Part shown: positions 1-8,938 of the stretch, piece by piece | How positions within the stretch are numbered: the first letter of the stretch is position 1 | How the letters are laid out: each line of letters begins with the position of its first letter | Source: Zetaproteobacteria bacterium | GTDB taxonomy: Bacteria > Pseudomonadota > Zetaproteobacteria > Mariprofundales > Mariprofundaceae | Reading direction: 5' to 3' | DNA: 64,000 bases | Assembly (NCBI GenBank): GCA_002753275.1 | Contig: PEAA01000002.1 | Location: 42,135-106,134 of the forward strand | Program-made: the position numbers and the translations under genes | The notes under the pieces: generated by a model | Told to the model about the DNA's origin: nothing | The model's input: the letters and a program-made list of their open reading frames with translations, nothing else | The model's database searches: none

Positions 1-10
1 TATCTTTGTC

Positions 11-898
11 TTGCTGTTCATATCAATGATTGATTTTGCAGGTGAAGATAAAGATCTTGATTTGGCGTTAATTAAGCAGCTCATTGACTCCATTCATATA
101 CCTAGTCCGCCGCAGTTGTTGCTGGATTTGCGAGAACTGTTGCAATCAGAGGATGCAGATCCTGAGGTGATTGCATCGATGTTGGGGCGTGATTCCGCCT
201 TGGCTGCGAAAACCTTAACCATTGTCAACTCTCCCCTTTATAAGTTGAAAGAGCCCGTTAGCAGTATTGCGCGAGCCGCAGTATTGCTGGGTCCACGCAT
301 TATTCAATCTGCGATTATTTCATCGGCTTTTCGTGAGATGGTGAGTGGTTTAATTGTTGAGAAATCATTTTTGCATGAATATTGGCGCCATTCATTGAGT
401 GTTGCTGAAATTTGTAAAGTGGTGGCAGAGCGTTTGCACGCTGCAAATCGATCGATCAATAGCAATGATGCCTATTTGATGGGGCTTTTCCATGATGCAG
501 GGATGGTTGTGTTGATGGTCAAAGACAATCAATATCTCCAGTCGATATTGCGCAGTAAAGCGCTTTATGAGAATTTGGCTAATGTTGAAGCCGAAGATAG
601 TTTGATCAATCATGCTGATGTGGCCTACTTTATGAGTAAGTCTTGGGGGTTGAGTGGCGATGTGCGTCGCGCAATTCGTTACCATCATGGGGCTCAAGAT
701 GCATTGGCATTGTCACCTGCGGCTGATAGTTATTTGTCGATCTTGATTATCGCTGAATATCTTTCGGTTTTGTATGATGAAGAGCAGATGTTTGGCTTGG
801 AGTTTAGAAGTCAGCAAGAGATTATGGCCGCGATGCAGCGTGTGAATATGAGTATCGTTGATCTTAAAAAAGTGCAGGCGACCCTTCTCGATCTTTGA
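11..898 (+). CDS. HDOD domain signalling protein (start uncertain)
   Basis: The protein is almost entirely one HDOD domain, a catalytically degenerate relative of HD phosphohydrolases used in bacterial signalling. The helix with SPLYKLKEPVSSIARA and a following LLG is the usual HDOD core, and a GLFHDAGMVVL segment near residue 155 resembles the HD motif. No output domain (EAL, GGDEF, receiver) is attached. The frame is open to the left edge of the window, so the start may lie upstream; within the window an ATG at 26 is as likely as the TTG at 11. HDOD proteins are often tied to two-component or c-di-GMP systems, but no partner is adjacent. The function of this copy is unknown. Confidence 0.8.
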   Translation: MLFISMIDFAGEDKDLDLALIKQLIDSIHIPSPPQLLLDLRELLQSEDADPEVIASMLGRDSALAAKTLTIVNSPLYKLKEPVSSIARAAVLLGPRIIQSAIISSAFREMVSGLIVEKSFLHEYWRHSLSVAEICKVVAERLHAANRSINSNDAYLMGLFHDAGMVVLMVKDNQYLQSILRSKALYENLANVEAEDSLINHADVAYFMSKSWGLSGDVRRAIRYHHGAQDALALSPAADSYLSILIIAEYLSVLYDEEQMFGLEFRSQQEIMAAMQRVNMSIVDLKKVQATLLDL

Positions 899-983
899 AG
901 TCGCAGCACTGTAAACGAAAGGCCTTAAATTTCCCTATTTGTCATCACTGTATTTTTTATGATGAATAATTAGAGTCAAGGCC

Positions 984-2243
984 ATGTCTCTTTTTACAAT
1001 TATTTTTATTGCAGTGCTGGCTGCTAAAATTTTGATGGAAGTGTGGTTGGAACAGCGTCATAGTCGGTATGTGCAATCGCATCGTAGTGCAGTACCCGGC
1101 TATTTCTCACATGCAATTTCGTTGGCATCACATCAAAAAGCGGCTGACTATACGGTAGCGAAGATTCGTCTCGGCCATTTTGAGGTGCTTTATGGCACGC
1201 TATTTTTCCTTTTTTGGACATTGGGTGGTGGGCTGGATGCGCTTGATTCGTTTTGGCATGCGCAAACTGAGAGCCCTGTTTGGATGGGTTTAGGCTTTTT
1301 ACTGACATTTATGTTGATCGTGACTCTTTTGGATCTCCCTTTTGAGATCTATCGAACCTTTGTTCTTGAGGCGAAATTTGGTTTCAATCGAACCTCGGTT
1401 GGACTTTTCTTGCTCGATTTCTTTAAGCAAATGCTGTTGATGGTGCTGATCAGCGCTCCCTTGATGGCATTGATCTTGTGGCTGATGGATAGCACTGGGG
1501 GATGGTGGTGGTTGTTGGCATGGGGGCTTTGGAGCAGTGTGATGTTGGCGATGATGTGGGTTTACCCAACCTTGATCGCACCGCTGTTTAATAAATTTCA
1601 ACCGCTGGAAGAGGGCGAGTTAAAAGATCGTATTGAAGCGTTGCTTGAGCGTTGTGGTTTTTCAAGCCAGGGATTGTTTGTGATGGATGGCTCTAAACGC
1701 TCGGGCCACGGTAATGCCTACTTTACAGGAATGGGTAATGCCAAGCGAATCGTTTTTTTTGATACCTTGATTGAAAAACTGACTCCGGAAGAGACGGAAG
1801 CTGTCTTGGCGCATGAGTTGGGTCACTTTAAGTGCCATCATATTAAGAAAAGAATTTTCACGGCACTTTTTGGCTTGTTGATTGCCTTTGCGATTTTGGG
1901 TTTCCTTGGCAGTAAGCTTTGGTTTTATAATGGACTTGGGGTCTTGTTACCCTCTAACCATGTGCTGTTGGTGCTTTTTATGCTTGCCGTCCCGCTCTTT
2001 TCGTTTTGGCTTTCGCCCCTTTCTGCGATGGTTTCTCGTGCGCATGAGTTTGAGGCCGACCGCTATGCGACACTTCATAGTGATGGCAAAGCACTTGCGT
2101 CCGCCTTGGTCAAGTTGTATGAAGATAACGCCAGTACGCTGACGCCAGATCCACTCTACTCCGCATGGCACGATTCACACCCCCCCGCCTATATTCGCAT
2201 CTCGGCGATAGAAACACGACTTAAGGAGAAACCACATGGCTGA
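984..2243 (+). CDS. M48 family zinc metalloprotease (CAAX protease/Ste24-like)
   Basis: This is an integral membrane peptidase of about 419 aa. The N-terminal half carries several hydrophobic segments and the M48_N-type stretch around residues 30-75 (YFSHAISLASHQKA). The zinc site HELGH lies at residues 277-281, and a downstream HEFEAD at about 352-357 supplies the third ligand. Length and layout match the Ste24/CAAX prenyl protease 1 branch rather than short HtpX. In bacteria, relatives act in membrane protein quality control; the substrate here is unknown. The stop overlaps the start of trhP by 8 bp, implying co-transcription and translational coupling. Confidence 0.9.
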   Translation: MSLFTIIFIAVLAAKILMEVWLEQRHSRYVQSHRSAVPGYFSHAISLASHQKAADYTVAKIRLGHFEVLYGTLFFLFWTLGGGLDALDSFWHAQTESPVWMGLGFLLTFMLIVTLLDLPFEIYRTFVLEAKFGFNRTSVGLFLLDFFKQMLLMVLISAPLMALILWLMDSTGGWWWLLAWGLWSSVMLAMMWVYPTLIAPLFNKFQPLEEGELKDRIEALLERCGFSSQGLFVMDGSKRSGHGNAYFTGMGNAKRIVFFDTLIEKLTPEETEAVLAHELGHFKCHHIKKRIFTALFGLLIAFAILGFLGSKLWFYNGLGVLLPSNHVLLVLFMLAVPLFSFWLSPLSAMVSRAHEFEADRYATLHSDGKALASALVKLYEDNASTLTPDPLYSAWHDSHPPAYIRISAIETRLKEKPHG

Positions 2244-3612
2244 AATTGAGCTTTTGGCACCTGCGGGCACAATTAAAAACATGCGTTATGCCTTCGCGTA
2301 TGGCGCAGATGCGGTGTATGCCGGCCAGCCACGCTACTCATTGCGCGTGCGTAATAATGATTTTTTACTCGAAAATTTGGCGGTGGGCATTGATGAAGCT
2401 CATGCCCAGGGGAAGAAGTTTTTCGTCGCAAGTAACCTGTTGCCTCATGATAATAAGGTGAAAACATATCTGCGTGATATGGAGCCAATCATTGCGATGA
2501 AGCCAGATGCGTTAATTATGGCCGATCCCGGATTGATTATGATGGTCCGTGAACGCTGGCCTGAAATGGCGATTCACCTTTCCGTGCAAGCAAATACCAT
2601 GAACCATGCTGCAGTGAAATTTTGGAAATCGGTAGGCGTGAGCCGTATTATTTTATCGCGAGAGCTTTCATTAAAAGAGGTCGAAGAGATTCGCCAGCTC
2701 TGCCCAGATATTGAATTGGAGGTGTTTGTGCATGGCGCACTTTGTATCGCCTATTCAGGACGCTGCCTGCTTTCGGGCTATTTTAACCATCGTGATGCCA
2801 ATCAAGGGAGTTGTACCAACGCTTGCCGCTGGAAATATAACATGGAAGCAGGCTCGGAAGATGTTAGTGGGGATGTGATTAAGGCGAGTGCTTTGGGAGA
2901 TTTAACCCCGGAATTGTTTTCCAGTTGTGGTGATTTGCCGCGTCATCCACTTGCAGATCAAGTTTATATGCTTGAGGAAGATGGCAAAGAGGGCAGTGGT
3001 TTTATGCCAGTCTTTGAAGATGAACATGGTACCTATATCATGAACTCCAAAGATTTGCGCGCTATTGAGCATGTCGAAAAATTGGTTCAAATTGGCATTG
3101 ATTCGTTGAAAATCGAAGGGCGTACCAAATCGCACTATTATGTTGCACGCACCTCGCAGCTTTATCGCCAAGCGATTGAAGATGCCAAGGCGGCTCGTCC
3201 CTTTGATTGGTCGTTGATGCGCAAACTGGATGCTCTTGCTAACCGTGGTTACACCGATGGGTTTTATCAACGCCGACACACGGCCGCGCACCAAAACTAC
3301 GAGTTTGGCTCTTCGCAAATGAATAACCAGCGTTTTGTTGGTGAATATGCCGGCTATGATGAAGCGCGCAAGATGGTTGAAATTACCGTTAAAAACAAGT
3401 TTGCAGTAGGTGATACGCTGGAGATGATCTCTCCTGATGGTAATCAAGATATTGTTGTCGAAAGCATCTGCAATGCCCGCAATGGCACGCCAATGGATGT
3501 GGCACCAGGAAGCATGCATCAGGTGAAGATTCCAATGGCTGAGGCGCCTTCGCCGTTGGCTCTCTTTGCCAAGTATGAGGCACCCGAGTCTGCGGATACC
3601 GTTCATGTGTAG
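2236..3612 (+). CDS. trhP: U32 family tRNA hydroxylation protein TrhP (YegQ)
   Basis: The 458-aa protein is close in length and motif order to E. coli YegQ/TrhP. Recognisable stretches are the N-terminal LLAPAGTIKNMRYAFAYGAD, the U32 signature region with EVFVHGALCIAYSGRCLLSG (near residue 165) and FEDEHGTYIMNSKDLRAI. Conserved cysteines occur in GRCLLSG and SCTNACRW. The family is annotated as peptidase U32, but TrhP is known to take part in prephenate-dependent 5-hydroxyuridine formation at tRNA position 34. The ATG lies inside the end of the M48 gene, with a GGAG-type ribosome site just upstream. Confidence 0.92.
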   Translation: MAEIELLAPAGTIKNMRYAFAYGADAVYAGQPRYSLRVRNNDFLLENLAVGIDEAHAQGKKFFVASNLLPHDNKVKTYLRDMEPIIAMKPDALIMADPGLIMMVRERWPEMAIHLSVQANTMNHAAVKFWKSVGVSRIILSRELSLKEVEEIRQLCPDIELEVFVHGALCIAYSGRCLLSGYFNHRDANQGSCTNACRWKYNMEAGSEDVSGDVIKASALGDLTPELFSSCGDLPRHPLADQVYMLEEDGKEGSGFMPVFEDEHGTYIMNSKDLRAIEHVEKLVQIGIDSLKIEGRTKSHYYVARTSQLYRQAIEDAKAARPFDWSLMRKLDALANRGYTDGFYQRRHTAAHQNYEFGSSQMNNQRFVGEYAGYDEARKMVEITVKNKFAVGDTLEMISPDGNQDIVVESICNARNGTPMDVAPGSMHQVKIPMAEAPSPLALFAKYEAPESADTVHV

Positions 3613-3702
3613 CGTCTGATGTTGTTTGGAACTTGTCACGCGAAGATGGTGCGGAGATATTGCATGCGGATCGATTTTGGAGACCAAAGAGAGGGGTGTT
3701 AA

Positions 3703-3960
3703 ATGGCATGGCAGCCGGGAAAACGAGATATGATATTTATTGCTGTCGTAGCGGCGGTTATTTTAACCTTGGCGCTGGGCAGCCATGAACGGAAAACCAA
3801 AGCGGTGCCCAATGATGCGCAACATCAGCAAGCGACCTCGCGCGAAGCATGCATGCAATGCCATGGTGTGGATGGGGTTAAGCCTCAACCGATGAGACAT
3901 ACCCAAGCGGATCAATGTTTTCAATGTCATGCACAGCCAGATGGTTGGCAAGGGAAGTAG
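3703..3960 (+). CDS. small membrane-anchored diheme c-type cytochrome
   Basis: This 85-aa protein has an N-terminal hydrophobic helix at about residues 10-26 (IFIAVVAAVILTLALG), which acts as signal anchor. The periplasmic remainder contains two haem attachment motifs, CMQCH and CFQCH. This suggests an electron carrier on the outer face of the inner membrane. Spacing of the two motifs vaguely recalls NapB-like or split-Soret-type mini cytochromes, but it is too short to assign. It begins 90 bp after trhP with a GAGGGG ribosome site and is immediately followed by nadK. The ResB/CcsA haem-ligation genes about 3.3 kb downstream could mature it. Confidence 0.82.
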   Translation: MAWQPGKRDMIFIAVVAAVILTLALGSHERKTKAVPNDAQHQQATSREACMQCHGVDGVKPQPMRHTQADQCFQCHAQPDGWQGK

Positions 3961-3963
3961 TTG

Positions 3964-4839
3964 ATGCAAACCATTGGCGTAGCTATTAAGCCTAATGATG
4001 CCAGAGCCCGTGCGGTTGCAGGGGAGTTGATTGCTTGGTTACATGGGAAAAACTGTACGGTTCTACATGATACCTTTGTTTCAGATGTGGGTGATGCAAC
4101 CTCGTTAGCAACGATGGCAGAGCGTGTCGATCTAATGATCGTGCTTGGTGGTGATGGTACCCTGTTACATGTGGGGCGCTATTTTGTCGGGCGAGAAATC
4201 CCGATTCTGGGGATTAATCTTGGTCGATTGGGTTTCTTAACCGATACGCCTGTTGGTAGCATGTTTGATGTGGTTGCGCGTGTGCTCGCAGGTGACTTTA
4301 AATCGAAATGTCATTTTTCATTGGCCGTGCAAACATATCGTGATGAACGATTGATTGCCGAAGGGATTGCGCTCAATGATGTGGTGATGCAGCGCGGCAT
4401 GGTCCCGCGGATGATTGCGTTTGAGATGTATATTCGTGAGCAGTTTGTATTTCGTTTGCGGGCTGATGGTTTGGTGTTGGCAACACCTGCGGGCTCAACC
4501 GCGTATGCACTCTCTTCAGGAGGTCCGATTGTGCACCCTGATATGGAAGCGATCAGCGTGGTCCCTGTTTGCCCCCATACATTATCCAATCGACCCATTG
4601 TTGTTCCTGCAGCAGATTTGATTGAACTACGCTTAACGGAGAGTGATGGTAATAGTTTGCTCCACTTGGATGGGCAAGAGCATGTGGATCTCGTTATTGG
4701 TGATCGGGTGATGGTGCAACGGGGGGCTTCGATCTCTTTGGTCTATTTACCCGAGCGTCACTATTATGAGGTGTTGCGTACGAAGTTAAATTGGGCAGGA
4801 CTTGTTGAGCATAAAAATGATCGGGATCATGGGGCATAA
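3964..4839 (+). CDS. nadK: NAD kinase
   Basis: The enzyme phosphorylates NAD to NADP with ATP (or polyphosphate). Diagnostic motifs are GGDGT with its Asp at residue 64, GRLGFLTD, the NDVV loop and the glycine-rich ATPAGSTAYALSSGGP. Length of about 291 aa is normal. The frame allows TTG at 3961 or ATG at 3964; the ATG is preferred. It starts a few bases after the cytochrome stop, so it is probably in the same transcript. The nadK-recN order that follows is a familiar bacterial arrangement. Confidence 0.95.
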   Translation: MQTIGVAIKPNDARARAVAGELIAWLHGKNCTVLHDTFVSDVGDATSLATMAERVDLMIVLGGDGTLLHVGRYFVGREIPILGINLGRLGFLTDTPVGSMFDVVARVLAGDFKSKCHFSLAVQTYRDERLIAEGIALNDVVMQRGMVPRMIAFEMYIREQFVFRLRADGLVLATPAGSTAYALSSGGPIVHPDMEAISVVPVCPHTLSNRPIVVPAADLIELRLTESDGNSLLHLDGQEHVDLVIGDRVMVQRGASISLVYLPERHYYEVLRTKLNWAGLVEHKNDRDHGA

Positions 4840-4847
4840 TTAAGAAA

Positions 4848-6536
4848 ATGTTGCTTGAATTGACGGTGAAAGAATTTGTATTGATTGAGTCGATGACGCT
4901 CAACTTTTCTGCGGGAATGACAGTTTTTACAGGTGAGACGGGGGCTGGGAAATCGGTCTTCATGGGAGCTCTGGCCGCCGTTTTTGGGCAGCGGGCCAAC
5001 AGTCAGTGGGTGCGTCATGGGGCTAAACAGGCTGAGGTCGTGGCAGAGTTAGGTGGTGAAGATCCACGGTTGAGATCCCTGCTCGAAGCGCATGATATCG
5101 AGGTTGATGATAGTGTGATTCTTCGCCGGGTGATTACGGCGGATGGTCGTTCCAAGGCTTATGTCAACGGGGTGATGTTCCCTGTGAAATTATTGCAATC
5201 CATTGGCGAAGTCTGTCTTGATCTGCATGGTCAGAATGAGCATCAGGCGTTGTTTCAACTGGAATATCATCGGCAGCTTGTCGATAGTTATGTTGATTCA
5301 GATGCTTTGCAAGGGTTGCAAAAAGCATATTTTAATTGGTGTAGTGCGAAGCAATCATTGAAGGCCTTTGAGAAAAATCGTCACCAATCGGTTGAGCAAG
5401 AGGCGTGGATTCGTGAGTCGTATGAACGCCTTGTGGCATTAGAACTCTCTGAGGGTGTTTTGCAATCGCTAGAAGATCAGGTCAACAGTTATCGTCATGT
5501 GCAGCAAATTCAAGCGGCAGGGATGGCAGCACTACAGTATTTGGATGAAGAAGATCTTTCCGTGCGCACGCTTTTTCATCGCGCCGTGCAAGAAGTGGAG
5601 AGTATGCGGGGCTATGATGCCTCTCTTGAGGGTGCCGCAGAATTGATGGCTCAGGTTGAAGTTTTATTCGCTGAAATTGAACCGTTGTTGCGTGAAGCGC
5701 GAGATGTTGAGGTGGATTATGAAGAATCACTGGCCGCTGAAGAGCGTTTGCATAGTCTGCATGAGATGCTGCGACGATTTAAAACGGATGAGCAGGGATT
5801 GTTAAATTTACAACAACAGTGGCACGATGAACTCTCGGCATTGGATACCGCTGTTTGGGATGAAGAGGCATTGTATGCTTCGGTTGCAAAAGGGGAGAAA
5901 TGCTTTCGCGAGATTGCTGCGACGGTGAGTGAGGCACGCCGAAATGCCGCAAGTCTATTGACAGAGCGGCTTCGCCCCTTTCTGGATCAGTTGGCTTTGG
6001 CAGGCATGCGTGTTGAGGTTGAAATCAAGTGTTCAGAAAGTCCTGAGCATTGGCGTGAATGGGGATGGGATGAGATACAATTCTTGGTGTCGAGTAATCC
6101 TGGCGAGCCTTTTAAACCCTTGGCATCGATTGCATCGGGGGGGGAGTTATCCCGTTTTGTATTGGCGCTTAAGGGGTGCGGTGCATTGATGACGCTCCCT
6201 GATGTAGCTGTGTTTGATGAGGTTGATGTGGGGATAGGAGGAGAGACGGCATGGTGCGTTGGTGCACTTTTGGCTGCGATGGCAGAAGAGCGACAAGTCT
6301 TTGTTGTCTCCCATTTGCCTCAGGTCGCTGCATGTGCGGGGCATCAAATTCATATTCGCAAATCGATGGTTGGAGATCGCACGGTGACCCATTTGGAATC
6401 GCTATCGGATGCGGCGCGTGTTACGGAGATTGCCCGCATGCTTGGGGGTGAAAATCGAGAGAGTCTTGAGCATGCCAAGCAGATGTTATTGCGGGGGCGT
6501 CAAGGATTGCTTGCGCAAGAGCTGTCGATTCAATGA
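4848..6536 (+). CDS. recN: DNA repair protein RecN (SMC-like ATPase)
   Basis: RecN is an SMC-type ATPase acting in double-strand-break repair. The sequence shows the N-terminal Walker A GETGAGKS (about residues 26-33), the DLHGQNEHQ motif near residue 130, a central coiled-coil region, the ABC signature ASGGELSRF and the Walker B region VFDEVDVGIGG. Length of 562 aa matches the family. It begins 8 bp after nadK and its stop overlaps the next ATG (ATGA). No LexA-type box was recognised upstream, so damage regulation cannot be stated from this sequence. Confidence 0.95.
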   Translation: MLLELTVKEFVLIESMTLNFSAGMTVFTGETGAGKSVFMGALAAVFGQRANSQWVRHGAKQAEVVAELGGEDPRLRSLLEAHDIEVDDSVILRRVITADGRSKAYVNGVMFPVKLLQSIGEVCLDLHGQNEHQALFQLEYHRQLVDSYVDSDALQGLQKAYFNWCSAKQSLKAFEKNRHQSVEQEAWIRESYERLVALELSEGVLQSLEDQVNSYRHVQQIQAAGMAALQYLDEEDLSVRTLFHRAVQEVESMRGYDASLEGAAELMAQVEVLFAEIEPLLREARDVEVDYEESLAAEERLHSLHEMLRRFKTDEQGLLNLQQQWHDELSALDTAVWDEEALYASVAKGEKCFREIAATVSEARRNAASLLTERLRPFLDQLALAGMRVEVEIKCSESPEHWREWGWDEIQFLVSSNPGEPFKPLASIASGGELSRFVLALKGCGALMTLPDVAVFDEVDVGIGGETAWCVGALLAAMAEERQVFVVSHLPQVAACAGHQIHIRKSMVGDRTVTHLESLSDAARVTEIARMLGGENRESLEHAKQMLLRGRQGLLAQELSIQ

Positions 6537-7015
6537 GTGGAGGGCAAGGCGCTTCCCATTTGATTCGTGCCGCAGAGATCTCAGATGTTCCCGCCATGGC
6601 GGCACTGCTGCATAAGTATGCGGAAAACGGCGTGCTTTTGCCCCGTTCTCAAGATGATATCTACCAACATTTGCAGGAGTTTGTTGTTGCATTGATGGAT
6701 GATGGCGCATTGTGCGGTGTCGCGGCCCTGCATGTTTATGGCCCAGGGTTGGCTGAGGTGCGCTCACTGGCCGTGGATCAACAATTTCACGCCCAGGGGA
6801 TTGGGCAGCAGTTGGTGCAATATATTGAATTATGGGCACGAGATTTGGGCATTCATTCGCTGTTTGCACTGACCTATGTCGATAGTTTTTTTATGCGCCA
6901 GGGTTATGTTTTGACCACCAAAGAGAGCCTGCCCCATAAGGTTTGGACGGTGTGTGTCCATTGTGAACGCTTTAGTCGTTGTGATGAGATTGCAGTGCGT
7001 AAGCAGTTGGTGTAG
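6533..7015 (+). CDS. short N-acetylglutamate synthase-like GNAT acetyltransferase
   Basis: This is a 160-aa GNAT protein with the acetyl-CoA loop QFHAQGIGQQL (about residues 85-95). The C-terminal part HKVWTVCVHCERFSRCDEIA, with its cysteines, is typical of the short stand-alone NAGS-type acetyltransferases related to the acetyltransferase half of ArgA. These can acetylate glutamate in the first step of arginine synthesis. No amino-acid-kinase domain is present. It overlaps recN by 4 bp. Assignment to arginine synthesis rests on family resemblance; no other arg gene is nearby. Confidence 0.75.
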   Translation: MSGGQGASHLIRAAEISDVPAMAALLHKYAENGVLLPRSQDDIYQHLQEFVVALMDDGALCGVAALHVYGPGLAEVRSLAVDQQFHAQGIGQQLVQYIELWARDLGIHSLFALTYVDSFFMRQGYVLTTKESLPHKVWTVCVHCERFSRCDEIAVRKQLV

Positions 7016-7077
7016 TCAAACTTGTAAACTAGGGGCTCACAAAACCAATCACTTGCAGCATATCCCTAGACAATGAT

Positions 7078-7094
7078 GTTCGGATTGTCCGAAC
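7078..7094. promoter_or_regulatory. 17-bp dyad upstream of resB (possible operator)
   Basis: The sequence GTTCGGA-TTG-TCCGAAC is a perfect inverted repeat with 7-bp arms, in the 237-bp gap between the GNAT gene and resB. It is not followed by a T-run, so it does not look like a terminator. A repressor or activator binding site is possible; I do not recognise the regulator. The rest of the gap shows no further clear element, apart from a weak CATAAT hexamer near 7200 and the ribosome site AGGGTGAAG before resB. Confidence 0.35.
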
Positions 7095-7252
7095 TGTTTG
7101 CATTAAAATGGATCTACATTTGTGTGCGTGCCTTCTATCGTCTGCTTTGATGACAGCGAGGACTCTATGCCGGGATTCGTGGGTGATTCTGGTTATTTCG
7201 CATAATTTCTGTACGCTTTTCACATTTGATTTTTTTGCATAGGGTGAAGCGC

Positions 7253-8935
7253 ATGACAATAATACAATCGATTAAATCATTCATGATACGCTTGGCATCG
7301 ATGCCATTGGCGATCGTGATACTTTCCGTTTTGGCGTTGGCTTCAGTGATTGGTACGGTTCTTTTACAAAACCAGTCAGAAACCGATTATTTAACCCAGT
7401 TTGGCCCTGTGTGGTATTGGGTATTTCAATCGCTGGGTCTTTTTGATATGTACCATTCTTGGTGGTTTCTGGGGTTGCTTGGCTTTTTAATGTTGAGTTT
7501 GACACTATGTCTTTGGCGTAATGTACCACGCATGTTGAAAGAGATGCGCGCCAAAAAAGTGACCATGGCAGATCATGCTTGGGCACGGTTACCACATCAA
7601 GATGCATTTGTTATTCAATCGGAGGATTTAGATGGCTCTGTTGAAAAACTGAAGAAGCTTCTTCCTGCGTGGAGCTGGCGAACACAACAAGATATGCCCG
7701 GAGGCATGGTCTCGATGCGTGGAGATAAGGGCGCTTACCATAAAGCCGGCTATATTCTGGTTCACTCGGCACTGTTGGTGATCTTGGTGGGGGGCTGGAT
7801 GAGTGTCCAATTGGGTTTTCGCGGCAATATGTCTGTTCCTGAAGGGGAGGTGGGCAATGAAATTACCTTCTTAAAAGATACCGATGTTCAGCGTAAAACA
7901 ATGCCCTTTTCAGTGCGTTGCAACAGTTTCAATTTGGAGTTTTTCTCAACGGGAGCACCCAAAGAGTTTCGCAGCAATTTGACCATTATTGATGATGGTA
8001 AAGAGGTGCTGACCTCCGACATTATCGTCAATGAGCCGCTTTATTATAAAGGTGTGCGTATTTATCAAGCCTCGTTTGGAGATGGAGGCTCAAGCCTTGG
8101 TTTGAAGTTGTTTCGTTTGGATGGTTCACAAGTCGTTGATCATGCGGCGGTCAATGTTTATCAAACCTATACCGACCCTAAAACCGGTGTGAGTTTGGAG
8201 ATTCAAGATTTCAAGGCCTACAATGTTCAAAATATGGCCAATCCTGGTGAGCCTAAAAAATTTAGAGATTTGGGCCCTGCCGTAGATTTTGTCTTGCGTG
8301 GTCCCGGTTTGAAGCCGGTGAAGGTGCGTAGTTTTATGAATCCTTTTATGCAGGATGATCAGAATCAAGGGATGTTTATGATGATCTCACTTACGGGGGA
8401 TAACAAAGATTTTGAACCGTTGTTTATTGGTCCTGATTTTTCCAATGCCAAAGAGTGGGCGCTGTTTCACGCCTTTAATCGTTATGCACAAGAGGAAGCA
8501 GGGGAGAAAGAGGCCTATCTGAAAGCCTTCAAACGGGCTTTGAATGAGATCTATGGTGAAGATCGCCCCGCTGATATGCAGGACATGGGTTTGCGTATGT
8601 TACAAACCACACAGATGTTGGCCGATTTCCCTTGGCCTTTTATCCCCGTTCTTGATGACTACGATCAAGTTTTTTATACTGGTTTGCAGTTGGCAGAGGA
8701 CCCTGGTATGGATGTGGTTTGGCTTGGCAGTGCGATCTTGGTGGGTGGGCTCTGCATCATGCTTTATGTCTCACATCGACGCATGTGGGTGGAGTTGAGT
8801 CTGCGTGATGGAGGGATATCCGTGCGTGTTGCGGGCATGGCCAACCGTAATCCCTTGGCTTTTACTCAAGCATTTAACCAAGACTTAATGTTGTTAAAAG
8901 AATCTTTTGCCCATCAAACTCAGGAGAAGGTATAG
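7253..8935 (+). CDS. resB: cytochrome c biogenesis protein ResB
   Basis: ResB is the membrane half of the system II haem export and ligation machine. The protein has three N-terminal transmembrane helices, a large periplasmic region (about residues 190-480) and a final helix VVWLGSAILVGGLCIML, as expected. The start chosen is ATG 7253, preceded by AGGGTGAAG; an upstream TTG at 7226 in the same frame is less likely. It is followed 3 bp later by ccsA, giving the usual resB-ccsA pair. CcdA/ResA-type thiol partners are not in the window. Confidence 0.93.
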   Translation: MTIIQSIKSFMIRLASMPLAIVILSVLALASVIGTVLLQNQSETDYLTQFGPVWYWVFQSLGLFDMYHSWWFLGLLGFLMLSLTLCLWRNVPRMLKEMRAKKVTMADHAWARLPHQDAFVIQSEDLDGSVEKLKKLLPAWSWRTQQDMPGGMVSMRGDKGAYHKAGYILVHSALLVILVGGWMSVQLGFRGNMSVPEGEVGNEITFLKDTDVQRKTMPFSVRCNSFNLEFFSTGAPKEFRSNLTIIDDGKEVLTSDIIVNEPLYYKGVRIYQASFGDGGSSLGLKLFRLDGSQVVDHAAVNVYQTYTDPKTGVSLEIQDFKAYNVQNMANPGEPKKFRDLGPAVDFVLRGPGLKPVKVRSFMNPFMQDDQNQGMFMMISLTGDNKDFEPLFIGPDFSNAKEWALFHAFNRYAQEEAGEKEAYLKAFKRALNEIYGEDRPADMQDMGLRMLQTTQMLADFPWPFIPVLDDYDQVFYTGLQLAEDPGMDVVWLGSAILVGGLCIMLYVSHRRMWVELSLRDGGISVRVAGMANRNPLAFTQAFNQDLMLLKESFAHQTQEKV

Positions 8936-8938
8936 ACT

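Noticed and set aside
2902..3687. Long minus-strand open frame opposite trhP
   Set aside because: Shadow of a strongly conserved gene; no homology or ribosome site.
3619..3702. 27-codon open frame between trhP and the cytochrome gene
   Set aside because: Length is easily reached by chance, it has no ribosome site, and composition is unremarkable.
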